Assembly: GCA_032433595.1 (NCBI GenBank)
Contig: JASWJB010000159.1
Span: 1-64,000, forward strand
DNA: 64,000 nt
Direction: 5' to 3'
Source: Conoideocrella luteorostrata
Lineage: Eukaryota > Ascomycota > Sordariomycetes > Hypocreales > Clavicipitaceae
Part shown: piece after piece, positions 46,991-59,484 of the stretch
Position numbering within the stretch: position 1 is the stretch's first letter
Layout: every line of letters starts with the position of its first letter
Program-made: the position numbers and the translations under genes
Notes under the pieces: model-generated
What the model saw: the letters and a program-made list of their open reading frames with translations, nothing else
Databases searched by the model: none
What the model was told of the DNA's origin: nothing

Positions 46991-47782
46991 ACGAAATTGA
47001 ACCAGTCAAGCAAATGCGGGCACGTGGTCTACGTGTCTTGGGCCTTTTCTTTTTCTTTGATTGTCTATGTTTGAAGGGACATTTATTCTATTTGCGCTCT
47101 TAATGTAATTCTCTTAACTTGTTTTGGGCGTTTTAGTGGCATGATGGCCCTCATGGGTTCTGCATCTACTCCAAGGAGTATGAAGATATGCATATCTTTC
47201 AGTTTGATCAGCAGGCATATTTGCGAGGTTGTCATATTTTGCCCTCAGATGGGGTGAGCGACACAATTTTGCACGAATCGTCAGCTGTTTGGGTTATTGG
47301 AATCGGAACTGAGCGAAAAGAGGCGATTGGGCTTCGTCCAGCATTATTTTCATTGTTTTCATTCGCTCTCAGCCTTCTTCCTTCACTCTGGTTTAGGGTT
47401 GGGGCAGTTGGGATAAGTTGGGAGGGTCAAGTCAGGCAAGCATCATCGTCCTCCACAAGTCACTTTTACACATTACACTACTACATGTACTTTAACTGCT
47501 CTCGCACTGATGCATGCCTCCAGAGAGGGTAGCATCTTTGGTCAGAATATAGCGCCATTGTCTATTCTCTCCAACTTGTCGTTCCCCTCATTGTCCCCTC
47601 ATGTGGAAGACGATGATGGAAGCCGTAGGATGACTTCCCACTTGTCTCTTTGTATCATGTATATAAACCATGAACCATGGGCCCGTATCGTAGATCTTGC
47701 CGGTGTTGACATTGCTGTTGAATTGCTTGTTATGCCTGTCTAACTTTACATCCTTGCACATGGCTGACGAAACATTCTCTAG
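46991..47782. other. 792-bp gap: long Not4 intron, or intergenic region
   Basis: Either the bulk of an intron of about 810-840 bp joining the two Not4 parts, or the 3' flank of one gene and the promoter of the next. The right end has a good acceptor context: branch-like GCTGAC at 47763-47768 and CTCTAG at 47777-47782. Confidence 0.5.
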
Positions 47783-50133
47783 AGGACGAACTTCCTTCAC
47801 TCGATGAAGCAACCCATTCAGTTGACGCACTGGTTTCGGACGAACCTCACGATGTCTTTTCCGTGCCAGGTTACGGCCCGGATGTTAAGATGGGTCGATC
47901 TTTTCCTCCAGGTTTCCCTATCCCCCTAAGCATGGCGAACTCACTCATAAACCCTCGCTTTCCGGCTGTAGCATCTCCTGTGTTAAGCCAGCATCGCCAA
48001 CCCCCTATCGCTCCTGTATTACCAAGGGTACCACCGCCCCCTGGCCTAGGACAAGGCACTATTACCCCGGAGCAAACCCCAAGAAAGGCAGCGGCCCCCA
48101 GCTCGGACTCATTGAGGTCACATAAACGTTTGACATCAGGTGTCGAAGTTCTGAAGCATGTGCAATCACAGCCTACATCCGACCAAGAGCAGTTGTCTGC
48201 CCGACAAGATGAGGACTTTCCCGCATTGGGTTCTTCTCGATCTAGCAAAACTCGAACTGGTGCCTCAGCCATTCAGGTCGTCCCGACTCCCAAGCTGACG
48301 CCGGCAGCAAGGAAGAGTGTCGATAAATCTTTCGTGTCGAAAGCCCATAGTCCCGACAGCTCACTGTCGGCCACCTCGGCTGTCCTGAGCAAACACATTG
48401 AGACAATAAGCAACCAGGGGGGACTCAGGGCCACTGCTGTCGGTTCGAAGGACATGCATATAAATGATAAGAAAAACAGGCCAGGCAATTCTTCATCTAA
48501 TTATCCCTCTTTGCCCCCTGTTGTGACTACTTCTCCTTCGCCGACTCAGCGCAATGGGCCACGAACACTTCGCGTCATGTCCACTCCAAAAACCACAGAC
48601 GCACCTACACTGCCTTCTCCTGTGCAGTCGGTACCTTTGAAAGCTGTATCCATCTCTCACAGACCAGATACACCCGCGAGTGAGATGATAAGTGATTCAG
48701 CTTCCGTTGTGTCGGCCTCTGTATCTGCATCCCGAGCGGGATCTCCTCCACCTAGTAGAATTGGTTCTGCCGCTGTTCGAAACACTACTAAGAGTCAACA
48801 GCGCAAGCAGCGTAAGGAGGCTCTCAAGCAGGAAACCAAAATTATAGCAGAGACACTCAAATCAGAACGCGAAGAGCATGCGCCAGTTATTGGTCGCAAG
48901 AAAAAACAGAAGAAGGAGAAGCCAGCTAAGCTTGCACCAAGCCAGCCGAAAGCAGCGCCATCGACCGCAGAAACAGCCGAGACTGAGCAAGCCCCAACAC
49001 GGCCTGAGTCTAGGAAAAGCCAGGAGCCTGAGGAAGTCGAGTCTAAAGGCAAGATCTCACAGCAGAAAAGGACCTCTAAATCTAGGGGCAAGGACAAAGA
49101 AAGAGGTAAAGAGAAACCAACCAAGGCACCGACACCCGCACCTGCATCGCGGGTAGTAGAGGCTGTCCACACTGTCCCTGTTGAGCCTATTGAATCAACA
49201 GACCCTGCCGACAGGCAACATTTTGGCCCATCCTCCGTATTTTTGGAGATCAAGAACTCCCTCTGGACATCAAGCATCGACAAGCTACAGATGCTCAACC
49301 CAGTCAACAGTGGCTCATCACGTCTAGATGTTGGACATGCCGCCAATACTGATAATCTTAGAATTTTTTGCAAAAACTGTGCCTGCAAATGTGGAGAGAT
49401 CCAAGATGAAGATCTGACGGCTCTTCGAGCTGGCAAGCCGGTCCGCAAACAATTTCATGTTGACGGCAGCAGGATGCTCATTACGCCTAATGGGGATTGC
49501 ATCCGCGGCTTGGATCCAGAAGAGGAGGATGTATTCTTACACCTACAAACGGCTGTTGCTGCCACGGCAGAGAATCCAGGAGCCTTTATAGCTCCACGGC
49601 ACCAGCCGGGCGGCGGAGCCTTCTCTCTTATCAAGGGACGTGCTGTACCTAATGGCCGCCCCAACATTTTCCCTGTCGCCGCGCAGCCGCCTACCCAAGA
49701 CCCCATCGGCAAACTTCAGCGGGAAGATGCTCTTAGTTACATCAATCAATACGTCTTGCCACGGCTCAACCTCGACGCTGCCAGCATGGGCTTCCCCAAG
49801 GGAGCCTCACCGCTCCGTGATGCCGCAGCTGCCAGCCTCAACGCGCTAGCTCCATATTTTTACGGCCCTGATGCCGCCGCTGGTGTGGGTATTTACACAG
49901 CGCCAAATGGAGCTCACGTCACACAAGACTTTTCTTCATCCAGTGACGGTGTACGGCTAGCAGATGTGAGCAAGATTGGTCCTGCGAATGGCCTTGGAGG
50001 CATGTCCTTAATGAGCGTTGACGATGCCGAAATAAGACTGCTTGCTTCTCGCAAGGAGACTGAGATATTAGAGAGGGGTCTTAATGCCGTTATCAGGAGG
50101 AATAGAAGAATCTTGATAGGTAGTGGCAATTGA
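47783..50133 (+). CDS. Probable C-terminal half of Not4, or a separate gene without a visible start
   Basis: An open frame of 783 codons to the TGA at 50131. Its first convincing coding text, DELPSLDEATHSVDALVSDEP, begins right after a CTCTAG acceptor, with two nucleotides (AG) completing a split codon, so an upstream exon ending in phase 1 is required. The two candidate donors at the end of the Not4 exon are both phase 1 and give Glu. Seen: Pro/Ser-rich disorder, a basic coiled region with SQQRKQRKEALKQE and GRKKKQKKEKPAK, then a conserved-looking C-terminal part with FLEIKNSLWTSSIDKLQMLNP, a Cys cluster CKNCACKCGEI, KLQREDALSYINQYVLPRLNL and a coiled end. I believe long fungal Not4 proteins carry this region. 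The first ATG in the frame that is not inside coding text is weak. Confidence 0.75.
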
Positions 50134-50686
50134 CCGCGACGACGCGTATCAACGAGGATGTTGGACGCATTTTGAATAAATCCCTGTGGGGCAAACCCCG
50201 TAGGAGACGAATTACGACATGAAAAGTATGGGTAGGAGTTACATGCAACTTGTTTTTGGAGTGTATGATATGAGTGTATTTCGGCATTCGATCGAACATG
50301 GCGGGCATTTTGTATTTTTGCGGGCGTGACTCTGCGCAGACTCTGCATATAGCAACCATACGCGACGATGTTTGCGATCGACGCCAGTATATATATCCAT
50401 GTACATACACGGGTTTGCCGTGGCGCACTGTTGTAAAAAGCATATTGTTGAGCATCAATCAGACTACCTCGCAACCATCTGTATGTTGTACAATTCATAC
50501 AGAAACCCGACACTACTTTTATTTCTGCATCGAGTCCTAAAATTCCGCGCCAGATCTCTCAGACATTGAAAACCAAAACGCATACGTAGCTGCTCCATCA
50601 AATGCAAATAGGGGGTATATTCCATTAAACCAAATACGCCTGCCTCCCAAATCAAGCCCATGCTGCCTGTAGGTTGGTGCATACAA
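50134..50686. other. Convergent 3' intergenic region
   Basis: 553 bp between convergent genes. Only the two 3' flanks are expected here. Nothing else seen. Confidence 0.5.
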
Positions 50687-53159
50687 CTATGCTGACTGTG
50701 CATCCTCCTCTTCTACCTTTGCTTCCCACAGAGATTCCTGTAGACGTTCCATCAACTTATCTAATATCCATTCACTTTCTTCTTGTCCACCCATCAAAGG
50801 GCTGCGCATACCCACCCAAGACCATCTGATATGGTCTTCACTGACCATGCCAAGTTCAGTAGCCGCCTCGACGGCCCCAGGTGGTGCATTATTCAGAGGA
50901 AGGTCCATCTTTAATCGTTCGCCGGAGGCCGGGTTTTCTGGATCTTGATGACCGCCCTTGTGATGCTTGTGGTGTTTATGCTTGTTGTGCCTGCGGCGCT
51001 TGTGCTTCTCCTTAGGAACCACTTTGCGATGATTCAAAGGATCTCGCTCATCCTCGCCTATGAGACCTAGATACCAAGCCCACTCTTCGAACGTGTAACG
51101 CCGCGGCTCAGGCTCTCTAAGGTGCTGACTCACAAACTGAATTTCTTTCATAAGCAGTAGGTTTAGGTCCGCACCGGTGGGTAAATCATCGAGACGGTCG
51201 CGTACTTGCGACAACGAAGGTCGGCCGTGTGAAATCGTGGCGGGTTTGCAAAGCTTGTGCTTGCCTTGGTGTTCATCTTGATTGTTATTGTGTGCATGGG
51301 GAGCTGAGCTAGAACTACTGCTAGATCCGTTTTGTTGCATTTTTGTGTCCTTCATGCCCTTGAGGTCAAAACCTGTGATGCCTGTTGCTTGTTTACCCAT
51401 CCTTTTATCCCTTTCACGGTCTCGAATGGCGCTGGTTGCATTGCGGAACATGCGCCCAAACGAGAGACGATTCGCAACGTATTTCGCGTTTCCCGTAAAT
51501 CCTTCTTCGCCAGGTAAAATGGTAACGTTTCCGACGCGAATCGTTGCGTCTCGAACAAACTTGACCACCGTGTCCCCGGCATTGGAAATCAGAACCGTCA
51601 TGGTGGGCAGGGCCAGAAGTGACCAAAAGACAAAGAATGACTTGCCAGCGTTTGACTGCGGCGTGCGATCGCCATAACCGATAGTGGTAAAAGATACAAA
51701 ACAGAAGTAGAAGGCGTCAAAATAGGTCCACTGTTGGTAGGGTTTTTCGCAGTGCATGAAAATCACGGAACCGACAAGCCACAAAAGGACCCAGACGCTG
51801 CCAGATATAATCATGGCCATCCACTTTCGGCGTGTAGATGCCTGTTGCTGGATCTTTCGCATCAAGAGGAACTCGGTTCGCCTGCGATCGAATTCATTTT
51901 GCGGTAGGTTTGAATTTTCGGCATCCCAGTTGGACATGGTATCAGTCTCGATCGGGCTCAATATTTCATCGTGTCCGCGCTTTGTCATTGTCCGAATTAT
52001 TCTCCGCCGATTCTTCTCTTCCATGCGAGCATCTACTCGACGTCTTCCACGCTCCAGGATCATGCTCCGGATGGAGCTAATGACAAGACCGAGACTGATA
52101 ACCCCGATCAGAGCATATGGCAATAATAATGCTCTTCCAAGTGTCGTTACGGCAGCAAAATCACCGAAACCAACTGTAAAAAGGGTGACATCGGCCCAGT
52201 ACACGCCATCCAAGTAGTTCCATCCTTCTATCTCCGAAAAGATAAGGGCTCCAAGAAGAAGGTACATTAGCAAGAGTATAGTTTGGAGCATAAGTGTGCG
52301 TTGGCTCGGGGTGAGGTTGAAATCTTTGGCATAGTGCCCAGATGAAGCCCCCCAAAATGTCACAACCATTAAAGAGGCATCAACAAAGTAAAGAATGGCA
52401 GCCCAGATACCGTAGTAGAACGCTTGTGACCAAACGTAGTCTTCAGGTGGATTCAGACCATCGATCAAAGGGCCAGCGGCCGTAGCATTAAGGGCCAACA
52501 GACATATGGCAGAAATGTACCTGGCGCGCGTCAATTTCAAGCGTTGGATGCGGAATCAAGCAATAACGGGCGACGTCAGACCTACCAACCAAGTATAGTA
52601 ATGGGCTGCGCAATACTAAAGCGAACTCTCTTAGTCATGTTCAGCAAAAGGAAGGCATTGGAAACGAGGGCCATCGCAAGTTGAATTGCATTGACAATTG
52701 TCAGCCTGTAGCAAACGACGTGTCAGTGATGACGTTCCTCGTAGATTTCTTCATAAAACGTCACTTAATAGGCTTCTAAGCCAACATACCAAGCAGGATC
52801 ATCTACAAATGTGGCATTATCAATCTTAGAGCCAGGGGGAATGTGCAGTCGCCACTTTGACCCCAAAGCGCAGATGCTGAATGCCGAGGCTACGGGGCCA
52901 AGTGTCGCCGCGATCATGGGAAAGGCAGAAGATGCAAACCACCATCGGCTGGAGCGGATCATATGTAAGTCTTGAGATAAATGACCTGAGCGTCGATGGG
53001 AACATGACCGTACCTAGGAATAAGGTGTGCTAAGTCGTTTTGGAATCGCAGTTCCCGAGATTGCTGAGGCTCCAGCTGGCGGGAGGCGCTCTTCTCGAGG
53101 GTCTGTTCGGCTGCGTTGGCATGCCGCTCAATGGCGTTTTCATGCTGACCGTCGTCCAT
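50687..53159 (-). CDS. TOK-type outward-rectifying two-pore potassium channel
   Basis: Fungal TOK channels have eight membrane segments and two pore loops and release K+ at depolarised plasma-membrane potential. Exons on the minus strand: 53014-53159, 52790-52948, 52586-52705, 50687-52520; introns 65, 84 and 65 bp; 752 residues. Seen: helices in each 5' exon (WWFASSAFPMIAATLGPVASAFSICAL and LTIVNAIQLAMALVSNAFLLL), selectivity filters TVGFGD (about 257-262) and TIGYGD (about 421-426) with flanking helices, and a long cytosolic tail with a Lys/Arg/His-rich patch (about 655-680) and an acidic end. All junctions keep phase. The start MDDGQHEN is the only ATG in its frame; the frame is open far upstream to 53807 but contains no ATG and no family sequence. 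Confidence 0.94.
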
Positions 53160-54165
53160 GTTGGATTGATCGGTCACGTCGCACACAGACGGCACAAGAG
53201 TATAACGAGATGTGTTGAAAACAGGACCTTGTATGCATGGCAAAGCTGCAGAAAATAGGTAAGGCGTTGAAGGTAACCCTGCAAAACGGGGCCAGTGAAG
53301 GGCGGATAATGATACCGTACGGCTGCTAAAAAATACGTGGTGATTCAATAAGGAGACTGAGGCGGGTTTTCGTAGCAAAAAGAAGGGAAATGATGATAGA
53401 TGGCAGTGAAGATGGAACGTTTGAAAGCAGAAAAGAATGGCTTCCCAATACTTGACGCTCCTCTTTCCAGCCTCAGTCCACCAGACGAGAGAAGACGGGA
53501 GGCGGACCACGGTGTTGTCGGATTGGGACAAGAAGGCGCCATTGACGTCGGCCCTGGCAGTCGATCTGCCATCGTCCGCTAAAAACTTGGCACCAGGGCT
53601 GTCACCTGTCGAGCAGATGAGAGCAGATGAACCGCCAGACGTTGGGGCTGGAACGACTAGCTCTTCTCGAGACAAGCCTTTAGCGGGGTCTTGGGGTCTT
53701 GGTGTCTTGGTGCACGATCCCTGAGCCACGGTGGGGGTTTTAGTGCAGATGCCCAGGGCCTGCGTGCTGCAAGCTGCGTCAATGGTGCCGAAGCAAAGCC
53801 AAGTCAAGCCAACCAGCTAGAGGAGATAGCAGGATACGAAAGCCAAAGACCCACTCTCCGTCAACCTCCATTTGTTCATCAAGCACTGCAGATTAAACCG
53901 GTGCGGTTCGCATGTGCGTCGACTTTGACGCGTATTTGTCTGGCTTGTCTGGCGGGTGGGTAGTTCAGTTGGCGAGGTCTAGAGCAAGGTCTCGTTGTCG
54001 TGTCCCGAGTCTTCAACCAGTACGTGCAGATCCGTCAGCCATTGAAAGATGAACTCAGGGCTAATTTGATGCAACCTAGTTCCTCATGGCGACCGTCTTA
54101 AAAGCTTTGTCCCAGAGGCTGTCACTCGGCTTGCTCCTTGAAGGGTTTGTCACACAAATATCGTC
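53160..54165. promoter_or_regulatory. Divergent intergenic region, TOK channel / hydrolase-like gene
   Basis: 1.0 kb with both promoters and leaders. A 648-nt frame continuous with the channel's N-terminus crosses it on the minus strand without any ATG, so I treat it as leader. No other feature supported. Confidence 0.5.
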
Positions 54166-55429
54166 ATGCGCCAGCTGCATAGGATATTCTGGCCGCAGCT
54201 TCATAGCCTGACTCGAAGACCATTCAGCACAGCTGTATCAGAGAAGGTGGACGTGAAGTGCGGCTCTGCCGGCCATGTAACTATTGAGTAAGTATCTTTT
54301 GGCTGGGTATTTGTATCTAGGGAATGCATAAAAGCCGGAACTGACAAACTTTCGTTGCCTTAGTTTGTTCAATGTACTCAACTGCTCCTCTGTGGATGAT
54401 CCACTACTGATACACCTGCCCCCTTTCCCTTCACAAAATGACTCCACGCCTCAACTGCCATCATTTCTCCAGAACCGCCCAGTTGCGAGCATAAACTATC
54501 GCTGGCGCCCATTCTCGGAAAACTCAGGCCAAGCAAAGCATTCAGCGCCACTGCATTGGCCGACACCGGTTCATGACACCTCATTTGCCTTTTCCTGGCT
54601 TATTGAAAACCTGCCGCCGCCAGGAAACAGCCGCCGTGATATTTACATATACGGGTCATATTTAGGAGCCAGTTTAGCGACGTCTTTGGCACTTACGGAA
54701 GCCCATTCACACGCCAGGTTTGGTGTACGGGGTTTTGTGGCATATAACGGGATATACAACTGGACAATGTTCCTCCCTGACCATCGAATAAACAAAGCGT
54801 CAAAGAGAACGAAGAGCGCGACCCTGCCCCCTGGACCAGATGAAAGCTCTCACCTACATAAGTTACAAGATCATATGCCGGTCCTGTTCGACAAGCCATC
54901 CAACCTATTTGATCCATTTGCAAGCCCAAGCCTTTTCTTTCATAGTCCTGGTCTGCTAGTTCCACAGTCATTCTTCATGTCGGTAGAGCATGCTGCACTT
55001 ATTGACGGTATGACCAGCAGTAAGGGGTCTCCAGATCAGCCTGTCAAGGTGCCACGCAAGTCACATCTGGTTTTCCCACCCAGAAAGTCAACACTAAAGA
55101 TACCGGAGACGCTTCTTTTGTTTGACTCGGCGAAGCCACCGGCTATTAATCCGTCTATAGAGTCGAAGGGGAAACGAAAGGGGAAGCAAGCTCAGTCTGG
55201 AGGTCACAGCTTCAAGACACAAGCCATGGAACTCGCTGAGCTAATGCGCAGAAGCATTGATGTGGTGGAATTGAAGGAGCGAAGCAAATGGGACGAGGAC
55301 ATAGTCGACCGAGCCGACGAAGCCGTACGAAGAGTTCAGGTAATAGACATCGGACCGGGAGGAGACAGCATAGAGTTGACCGAAGCTGGTAACGATGCAG
55401 TTGCATCTTGGATGGAGAACAAAATTTAG
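54166..55429 (+). CDS. Alpha/beta-hydrolase-like protein, probably catalytically degenerate
   Basis: Exons 54166-54287 and 54364-55429 with a 76-bp intron (branch-like CTGAC); 395 residues. The N-terminus MRQLHRIFWPQLHSLTRRPFSTAVSEK looks like a mitochondrial presequence. Seen: SGHVTIDLFN.. strand, INYRWRP, a Pro-rich loop with HDTSFAFSWLIENLPP, and IYIYGSYLGASLATSLALTE. The last places G-S-Y-L-G where hydrolases have G-x-S-x-G, so the nucleophile position holds Tyr instead of Ser. GVRGFVAYNGIYNW follows, then a lid-like insert, and a Lys-rich segment before a C-terminal helix. The fold call is moderate; the enzyme is likely a pseudoenzyme or uses another residue. Exact family not recognised. 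Confidence 0.8.
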
Positions 55430-57575
55430 GAGAATCTACGGACGGCAATATCACCATTATGAAACAGCTTCTCAATTGGCTATCGGAAGCAGGCCTTTGC
55501 AGTCCACGGTATAAGCACAGAAGGTACCCAAGCCACTCACAAGACGATTCAAATCATGGAAGCAGAGCTCAGATAAGCTACGAGGACATATTACCTCCAT
55601 TATGTTCAAAACAGATACGATCAAACACTCGGCGGGCCAATTGCCCCCGTTTTAGTGCGTGTGTGCGAGAACCGGCACACAGCATTCAGTCTACTATATA
55701 ACGTGCAGCTCCAGCGGCTTGTTACACTCTCTCCTCGCCAGAAAAGCCACTTGAATTGAACATAAATGGCTTGTATTCAATACAATATATAATTCATGTA
55801 CATTTTGTCTACGGCGTAGTATATATCGTTTTAAACCAACTTTTAGGTACAAATGCAAATTGGTTACAGGCACTCTTTCTTTCCTTCCCAACGATGTGCG
55901 GTAGTTGTCATGTACCTATTAGTACTTAAGACGATGCAGCAAGCCGTCAAAGACGATGCAGCTAGACGTCATAGACGCAATGTCACCACCTCCATAGCCC
56001 CATTCGTAACTTGAACCTCTCTACTCATTGACTGTATTATTGCAGTAATATCTGATGCCAGTCTATTCTGGCAACTTGCAGCCCTTGAATGTAAAGTACA
56101 GGTTTCACAGAGCCTAGACCTCGCATAAATAATTAGGATCCTATGCTCAAGATTAAACCCTCCACAAACCACTTGAGCTGGATTGATGCTACGAGATGTC
56201 TATGTGGGGAGCTACGTCAGCTAAACATTATTTCCTGCCTAAAGATGCGCAACACTTGCCACCTGGGAAAGGACGGCTCCTTCTGCTGGATCAGACGACT
56301 TTACCTCCTACTCTCCACTAGGAATATACGTAATCAAAAAAGACTTGCTCTGTCTTGCTTATTTCACGATGCACTAATCCCAGAACCCAAGAAGTCTCTA
56401 AAACCATCATCACCAATCCCCGAGCTCATGATGAAGTCCGTGGTTTAGCGACGAAACCAACCTCCCCCGCCGCCGCCGCCGCACAGCCGCCTTCCCTCCC
56501 CAATTCATTCCTCGTCGTCTTTTGCCGCAGCCGCTGCCGCCTTCCCCTCATCTCCCGGTTCCTCCTTCTTCGTTTGTATTGTTTCCTCTTCCTCTTCCTC
56601 TCCTAGAAAATGCCGTTTAAAGCCATAAAATCCCCAAGCTCGTCGAGCTCATGAATAAGGTAGGATGGTGGAAGAAGTAGTCTGGTAGAAGGAACTCGAA
56701 GGACAGATTGGGAATGCTAGACTCACTTCCGCACGTGGCTTTTGCTGACAACTTGCTTTCCGAAACTGAAATGAGTTTAAAGTGCTCGTCCCAGATGTGA
56801 AAGAAACTACTTTGACTTGCGCTCATTAATGGATAAACAAGAGGGCTTGCTGCTTGATTAATAAGCTTGTTTCTTCCGTAAAGTATACATCGACACCACA
56901 GATCCTACACGAGATCCTCTAAAAGCATCTTGGCCCTATTAAGTGAATGCAGTGTTATAGGGGCAGGGACAGCGGCGGATTCGTTACTAGCAAATGCCAA
57001 GTCGAGCAAGGTTTTATTAAAGATGTTGAATTTAAGGACGTTGATCAGATGACTGTCGACGTTCTCTTCAAGTTTTGCGGGCGTTGTGATCTCCCGCGCC
57101 GGAACTCCATCACACTTAAACCCACTAACTCTACCAACTTCCCACAATATCTAGACTCAGCCGATCTCGGTCACGTAATGTTTATAACCGCACTATTGAC
57201 AACGGCTCTTTCCAAGGAAACAAACTAAATTCGAGTAGGCGATGTTAACGTGTCCGGTACCGGCCTGGAAGTATCCCTGAACGGTTGACCTACCCACATC
57301 CACTAAACACCAGCATATCAGCTTCCCACCCTAACATCTCCTGTCACCAATATGCCTCTCGATACCCCCCCACAGAATTGAATCGTTCTTCCTGCTATAC
57401 AAGTACAACCACATTGCCCGCTTCACCCTGTACCTAGTATCTTCGTAGCCGGATGCCTTTCAATAGTATCAAGATGAAAAAAAAAAACCCCGTTTTCACT
57501 CGAAATCAAGCCTTTTTATGTTTTAAAGCCCGAAACAGGAAATCTTCTGCGGCACTCAGGGAAAAGAGATGAAAC
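55430..57575. other. Gene-poor stretch upstream of the tRNA
   Basis: 2.1 kb, partly AT-rich. A CT-rich, leader-like segment with a CCG microsatellite lies at 56460-56605 and is followed by an ATG with only a 14-codon frame. A pair of overlapping frames at 56905-57228 (one per strand) has protein-like composition, but neither has a supported start, splice site or family. I see no confident gene. Confidence 0.45.
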
Positions 57576-57586
57576 AAAAAGAAAAA
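57576..57586 (-). terminator. RNA polymerase III terminator of tRNA-Pro
   Basis: Just downstream of the tRNA on the minus strand there are two T5 runs (complement of A5 at 57582-57586 and 57576-57580), the usual Pol III stop signal. Confidence 0.75.
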
Positions 57587-57589
57587 GAA

Positions 57590-57677
57590 GGGCCGAACCG
57601 GGATTCGAACCCGGGGCCTCTTGCAGTTGAGCATATGCAATCCCAAAGCAAGAATCATACCACTAGACCATTCGGCC
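57590..57677 (-). tRNA. tRNA-Pro (anticodon UGG) with a 16-nt intron
   Basis: The minus strand folds into a cloverleaf: acceptor stem GGCCGAA (57677-57671) with TTCGGCC (57597-57591), D-arm region GTCTAGTGG, anticodon stem TCTTGC/GCAAGA, and T arm CCGGGTTCGAATCCCGG. The loop reads TT-TGG-G with anticodon TGG at 57645-57643. A 16-nt intron (57641-57626) interrupts at the canonical place, one base 3' of the anticodon. Mature length is 72 nt. Internal A and B boxes are present. Decodes CCN proline codons, mainly CCA. Confidence 0.96.
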
Positions 57678-59484
57678 GCTTATCTGTGGGGTTTGAAAGC
57701 ATTAATGCTACTTATACATGGCTTATGTCATACCAGATGGTTCTACTGTGCTTGTACGTTGTTCTTCACTTATCATTTGTGAACGGTTGTAGCAGGTGCA
57801 CGCGCGCGGAAACAACTAAGCAACTAGTCATGGAAAGAGCTGCTCATGTAGGGTGCTGATCCTTTCATTATTATGCCACGACAAACCAAACGCATGCGTT
57901 CGCTGAGCCTGGAGACCTCGAAATTACTGCGACGCATGACGGTTGGCGGCCTCTCGACCTTAACTACACTACAAGTACTCTGTACAAAAACGAGCATCAT
58001 TACCCTTTGAATCAATGACTGAAACAAGTACGGAAGCGACCCTGGCAATGCATTCAACCAAATTTAGGAGTCGGGAGTTTAGTCTCAAAAGGTGCAGCCT
58101 GTAAGGATTATGTGCCAGGAAACCATCGTTTGAAGCAGCTCGTTGGCTGGTCCGTCTTTTCAATGAAGTGGCAACGCTGTCCGCGGCGGGCCCACCTTCA
58201 ACGGCTCGTCTTTTTAGCGGCTCAGGTGCCGCTCTTGAAAACGTGGGTGCCCTGGACTAATAACGTCGTGTTGGTATGGAATGCCACCGGCTTTGCTCAG
58301 TCTCGATCTGCTCTCACGATAGTTTTACAATCATAGAACTTCCCAGTTCATAGACACACAGACAAATTTAACGGCATGCCGGCCCAAAGACGAAAATGCT
58401 CCCTGTTCACACGTTCATCGAGAATAAACCAGCAAGGAGGTTTAAGGCGCACATGCCCAGCCACTGTTCCTCCCGCATGGCCCAACCCCACCATTCTGCA
58501 GACCAGGGGAAATGAATGCGGTGGCATGATGTCTTTGGCATCTTGCTGCATCGGCCCAAGTACGGGGCAACGGGGCACTGAGCACTCCAACACCAGGGTA
58601 CTTGTAGGTACTGGCGGAGCGAGCTTATCTGAACGGTTATGCGGAGTACTCCGTACTTACCTAGTAGGCAGTTATAGGAAGCAGTGTCAAGCACATGGAG
58701 TAAGTACGCTGTACTTGCGCTGGTCATGTACCTGCACCGGGCGACTACATGAACCTTCATGCACACAACATCAAGTCAAATGAGAACCACCTGCTGCTCC
58801 GAGCGGAGCTTGAGAAAAGATGATGCAGCTGGGATGCTCATGACGGCAATATGCAAAGCCAAGAAGGCGTGGCTGGTTAGTCCAGATGGCCGCACTACAT
58901 TAATTGTAATCATGGTGGTCACGTTGGACAGCCTGGCAGCTAGACAGCCAGTCCGCTGGTTCCCACCATTGAGCTTTCCCCAGATTGAGCTTGCACTGAT
59001 GACAAGCTGAGACGTTGCTCCCTTGTCCACTCCTGCTGTCTGGTTGACCTGCGCCAGTCCAGCCCAGTCCCCTCCTTCTTGACTGCTTGCTTGCTTGCTT
59101 GCTTTGCTTGCTTAATTGCTTGCTGTTCCCCTCCTCTTCTATTGTTCTCTTCGATTTTTCCCCTTTCATCTTTCACCATCTTCAACTGCACTCGTATCCG
59201 TTTCTCATCGATCACCAAGCATCGTTTTCTTCCAAGCTTATCTGCTTGTTACATCCTTTGCGAGGTATCTACATGCATCCCCATCTCCCCTAGCCCTCAA
59301 TATTTGTGGACTCTTCATCCTTAAGCTAAAGCTTTGGGACTGAGCTGGTGCATGCAGCTTGTGAATACCGTATCCCTATCGACCAGGTTTTGCTGACTCT
59401 ATTTGCTTGGCTAGAGGAACACTCCAAAATACTGCAAGTCACGCTGGTGGTAACTTTTTTCTCGACCCCAATCTAACTTTCAAA
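57678..59484. other. Long upstream region of the Ala/Pro-rich gene
   Basis: 1.8 kb. Contains one exact TACTCCGTA (58647-58655) inside a 15-bp palindromic stretch, a GCTTGCTT-type repeat at about 59088-59122 and a pyrimidine-rich leader at about 59130-59240. Short frames only. Confidence 0.5.

Noticed and set aside
53160..53807. N-terminal extension of the TOK channel
   Set aside because: In frame and open, but it contains no ATG and no conserved sequence, so it is better read as 5' leader.
56905..57228. Overlapping protein-like frames on both strands
   Set aside because: The minus frame starts at TTG just after an in-frame TAG; no splice site or family supports either strand.
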